Shown here: positions 60,470 through 64,000 of the stretch, piece by piece | How positions within the stretch are numbered: the first letter of the stretch is position 1 | How the letters are laid out: each line of letters begins with the position of its first letter | NCBI RefSeq assembly: GCF_000346465.2 | Contig: NC_034010.1 | Span: 1,339,415 to 1,403,414 of the forward strand | Length of the DNA stretch: 64,000 nt | DNA from: Prunus persica | Lineage: Eukaryota; Streptophyta; Magnoliopsida; Rosales; Rosaceae | Direction: 5' to 3' | Program-made: the position numbers and the translations under genes | The notes under the pieces: model-generated | Seen by the model: the letters and a program-made list of their open reading frames with translations, nothing else | The model's database searches: none | What the model was told of the DNA's origin: nothing

Positions 60470-62500
60470 ATGGCCACTTAGCGTGTGACAGCAAATTCAA
60501 GGCTTTGGAGAGGCAATTTCTAGCTAGATTCTTGCAGCTACATAAGCGATTTCCAGTGACTTGTTTAGGGTAGAGGCGATTTTGAAAGACCAAAACCGCC
60601 GTGTGAAACAAGGTATGTCGTTGTAACTTTTCTCTTTTTGGATCAAACTTCTGAATTTGTTTGAAGTCTTGCATGAACATGGATGAACTTGTATGAATAT
60701 GAATGAACTTGTGTGAACTTGAGAGATTTGCATGAGAGCATTGGCGTTGATGCATTAGGATTGGTAGTTTGATTTGAGCATGACATTTAGTTTCCTTTTG
60801 CTTCTGTTTGTAGATGTTAGAGAGTGAGTTAAAGGATACTAATTGTCGAAGGGCCTTTGATGGGAGTCATCTACCAGAGGCTCTGCTCCAAAGTCCGAGA
60901 GTGCTAATTATGAGGTCACGAATCTGGAGCTGCTGGAAGAAGCGGATGCGCCTGCCGAAGCTGTGGGCATTTCATGTCTAGCCACAGATGTTGACATGAA
61001 TCGGGCATCAATGTCTGGTCGTGATGCCGTGGCAACTGAAGTATCGACAGAATGAGTGCTGACAGTTGTTACTGGTAGCCAACGGGTGCCAATGGCACAG
61101 TCTAAGGGCCCAGTGTTTGTTGTTGACTTCCTAGAGCCATTGGTGATGCAAATTCGGATTAAGTGGTAATACAAATCCTAGAGCCATTGGAGTCCTTGAG
61201 TAATCCCGATGGTAAAGTGGTCTATTTTACTGATGTTTTCAAGCATGGCCTTTGGCTGCTGTTGAAACGATTGGTTTAGAAGATCTTGCCGCAGGTCGAC
61301 TATGCTTCTGAGCAGTTCAACCCAAGTTTCTGGATCACACTCATCAGCACCATAAATGCATTCGGTGTTGTCGAAGAGGGAGAGCCGAGGTACGAGTAGT
61401 TCTCACATCTGTACAGTGTGACGAGGGTGAAAAGCTCAGACTATGGGGGTTGGGTGCAGTCAAACTGTCTGCACGCCGGGGAGCGAGGGCATTTCGTAGT
61501 CGGAGTGCTGAGGTCACAGAAGACCTAGCATCGACGTCGGATGTTGGTGTCTAGGTGTTGGGAATCGGCACCTGGTGAGACCGTTGAGAGGCACTTCCCT
61601 ACTACTTTTTGAACAATCGGTAGGCAGGAATGTGCCGTTTGGCAGTTTGTCTGGGTTTTTGTTTTGTGTTTGCATGGAATAGCACATGTGTACCGGTTGT
61701 ATATGCATTATACATGGTATGCATATTCTAACTTGCGTTTGTTTTATATGCCAGTCTCCTTGAAGTGGCTGAGCAAATTGAAGAAGGATGTGAAGGCAGT
61801 TGAGAGAGTGCGGAGGAAGATTGCCTAAAAAGATAGTTACTTCAGGACTCTGTTGAGCTTCGAGAATTTGTTCAAGGCGAGCTTGATTACTGAAGCCGAG
61901 AAGACCGAAAGAGAGTAAGTTCTGTGCTTGCCATTCGACAACCACTTTCGTTCTATGGTTTCTCTATGTTTCTTGGGGTGCCGTTCAACATCTCGCTCTA
62001 TGCCATGGCTGTACTGACTTTGTGTTCTATGACATTGGCGGGAGGAAGAGTCATGTCCGAGGCTACTAGGAGATGTATGGAGTCCCGTGGGCTGTCGGAG
62101 TCGCAACAGAAAAATGGATAGTTGACGTTTGGGCCGAAGGGGAAGAGTCAGCGCTAGCGGGAGGTCTCTTTGGCAGATGAAGTAACTGTTGCCAACGTCG
62201 CTAGTAGAAGAAGGCCCAGGAGAAGGAGGTCGTTCATGAGGTCTACTTCCAAGTGATCGGCAAACGACAAATTGAGAGGGCTCTCGATGTGATGCCGTTG
62301 CCAAAAAGGCCGAGGGGTCCGAACGAAGAGGTGGTCATCCTTATTCCTGGTGATGAAGCCGAAGAGGGTGCCGAACCGGTGAACATTGCCTGCCTATTGA
62401 GGGTCGTGCCTTTCATGAATAACATCATCGATGAGGCACATATGGAGCTGTCCGAACTGGAGCAACTGCCGAAGATTACTACATATCATACTTGAAAAAC
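60470..62500 (+). pseudogene. Decayed spliced gene, probably transposon-type (putative gypsy-type domain)
   Basis: A leader exon (to about 60612), then ATG at 60814 after the acceptor TCTGTTTGTAG, then frames with several stops. 61161-61618 reads NPDGKVVYFTDVFKHGLWLL, VDYASEQFNPSFWITLISTI, YSVTRVKSSDYGGWVQSNCL and GERGHFVVGVL with four in-frame stops. An intact-looking intron (GTAGGC to TATGCCAG) joins an exon at about 61755-61917 (WLSKLKKDVKAVERVRRKIA-stop-KDSYF). A later open piece at 62253-62493 reads MIGKRQIERALDVMPLPKRP. The pattern recalls plant proteins labelled 'transposase (putative) gypsy type', from memory and unchecked. At least five stops make it inactive. Confidence 0.5.
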
Positions 62501-62699
62501 CGTTTTCTCTCAAAATTTGACTAAGTATGAAAAATAGAATTTTAAATACTAATGCTTTCAATGATATTTTTGGCGATTTATATTCCTTACAACTTAAATA
62601 ATCAAACATGATTTTATGAGGTTTTAGTATAAAGTATACATTGACTTATTGATGTATCAATATTGGTATAAACTGTATCTTATACTAAAATTGGATGTT

Positions 62700-63005
62700 C
62701 ATATTTTGATTTGTTGGGAATTTGATTTTCTAGTTTTTTTTTATTTTTTATTGAATCCAAATGGGGCTTACTTCCTTATTTGCATTGTAAACTTATGTAA
62801 AAACAGAGTAATATAAAAATAAATTAAAGTAAAAAGATAAGACATTTACTTAAATGTTTAAAATGGAAATAAGGTAAAGGCAATATAAGGCCCAAAAAAA
62901 GGGCAATGGATGGCCTTGCTCGGAAAGCCCACTTAGGCTTGGCCATATTGGCGAGCTCAGGCCGATCAAACCTTGGCTCGGCCCAGCCTGGCCCGAAAAA
63001 AGAAA
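62700..63005 (-). repeat. Right inverted repeat of the large region
   Basis: Inverted partner of 55030-55425. I could not fix the exact outer ends or a target-site duplication. Confidence 0.75.
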
Positions 63006-63808
63006 ATGTTTCACTTGGGATGTAGTTGAGATGTTGTATTCTGGAGAGGACAAATCAAGAGATTAGTGTTGTACTGGTTCATGGGCGTTGCCAAACCACA
63101 ATGGACTTAAATCTTTTTGTGTGCTTTGCCAAATTGCATCAGGCTTAAATCTTCTTAAAAAGAACAAGATATCCGCACTTCAGCCTAATTGTCTACGTGA
63201 TTCTTAGAAGATTAAATAATTATTTTATTTTCTTAATTGTAATTTCTCCAACATAACTTATCATATTGCAATTTGTTTTGTTGAATAATTCTTCTATTGT
63301 CTTAGAATTTATTTTTGGGTATTTTGGCTCCTCTCTTTTTGAAATTTTTTTGTGATGAATAAAAGGGAACACATGTGGCTTGGATGGATTATGAGGTAAA
63401 ATTGGATTGGATTGCATTAGAGGATTGGATTATGAAATAGGATTGGGTTTCATAGATTACATTGGTTTAGAAAAGATAAGTATCCTTCATTGGCAATGTT
63501 CCAGGTTTGTGTCGCGGCTCCCAGGCCTTGGGTCTAATGTCAAGGGGTTGGAGTGTATCCCACTTTCTTGGTGGGATAAGTTATCTTAAAAAAATTAACG
63601 TAATTGAGATTACTATGAAATTATCTTTTATCATATCCACATTCATTCATGTGAATTTGAAATGCATGAAGTTTGATGATCCCTCATGTGTTTAGAATCT
63701 CAGGACTGGCTTTAAAATGAAGGGGAGGTTGGGAAGATGGTGGGAGCATCTAAAATGGGTTTATCGAAGGGTCCATGATAGTAATAGTGGCGTCGATAAA
63801 GGTGCGGC
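63006..63808. other. Intergenic DNA
   Basis: AT-rich. GATTGGATT repeats near 63400-63450 and no supported gene. Confidence 0.4.
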
Positions 63809-63817
63809 ATGGTTGTG

Positions 63818-63960
63818 GTTTTTTTTTTTTTTTTTTTTTTGAGTACAGGCGATAATCTAAACTAAAAGGGACACACACAACTAAGATGCCATGAGGGTTC
63901 GAACTTGAGACCTATGGTCTACAAGTCTAGACCTTTTTTTCACTATGCTAAACCTCGTTG
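63818..63960 (-). repeat. tRNA-derived SINE with perfect target-site duplication
   Basis: Minus strand: A-box-like TTTAGCATAGTG, B-box GTTCGAACC (about 63897-63905), tail TTTAGATTATCGCCTGTACTC and an A run (T run to about 63840). Flanks ATGGTTGTG at 63809-63817 and 63961-63969 are identical. Confidence 0.82.
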
Positions 63961-64000
63961 ATGGTTGTGTTTTTATTTTATTTTATGTTTTAAAATATTT

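Noticed and set aside
1..64000. Endogenous viral sequence
   Set aside because: All reverse transcriptase remnants are Ty1/copia type with LTRs. Nothing resembling a plant virus coat, movement or replicase gene was seen.

Overview
This is nuclear DNA from a flowering plant. Genes carry many spliceosomal introns, noncoding DNA is AT-rich, and the repeat content is typical of plants: Cassandra, Ty1/copia elements, Mutator-like elements (MULEs), hAT and Harbinger MITEs, and tRNA-derived SINEs. A Rosaceae tree such as Prunus is my best guess. That is inferred from general likeness, not from a search.

Genes. An uncharacterised plant gene runs off the left edge (115-1999, minus). A complete 12-exon tRNA-dihydrouridine synthase gene (DusA type, 444 codons) lies at 11441-17996, minus. 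A complete 5-exon TAB2 gene, a chloroplast factor for photosystem I translation, lies at 24255-27064, plus. A small unrecognised spliced gene (96 codons) lies at 29303-30617, minus, with a TATA box. Broken gene copies are common: a cytosolic leucyl-tRNA synthetase pseudogene with two in-frame stops (5012-8293), a DusA fragment (4382-4960), a frameshifted photosystem II PsbTn copy (10502-10820) and a TAB2 fragment (46741-47900).

Mobile DNA. At 18318-23859 is an apparently complete MULE with long terminal inverted repeats and a perfect 9-bp target duplication. It carries a 3-exon transposase (1080 codons) and, convergent to it, a small GRF zinc-finger membrane-protein gene. At 44318-45646 a Pack-MULE carries genomic exons of photosystem I psaE. 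Nested insertions fill 36-44 kb: a decayed copia holds an intact 2.7-kb solo LTR in its reverse transcriptase, and a three-LTR Cassandra element sits in its 3' LTR. At 56.9-60.4 kb a MULE MITE is split by a second copy of the same 2.7-kb LTR. Both lie inside a larger region bounded by inverted repeats (about 55.0 and 63.0 kb) that also holds a decayed, spliced, transposon-type gene.

The right half (32-64 kb) is almost entirely layered insertions. Insertion order can be read from target-site duplications, and I give these wherever I could find both ends. Exon borders were placed by eye from GT/AG sites, phase continuity and protein sense. No database search was run.
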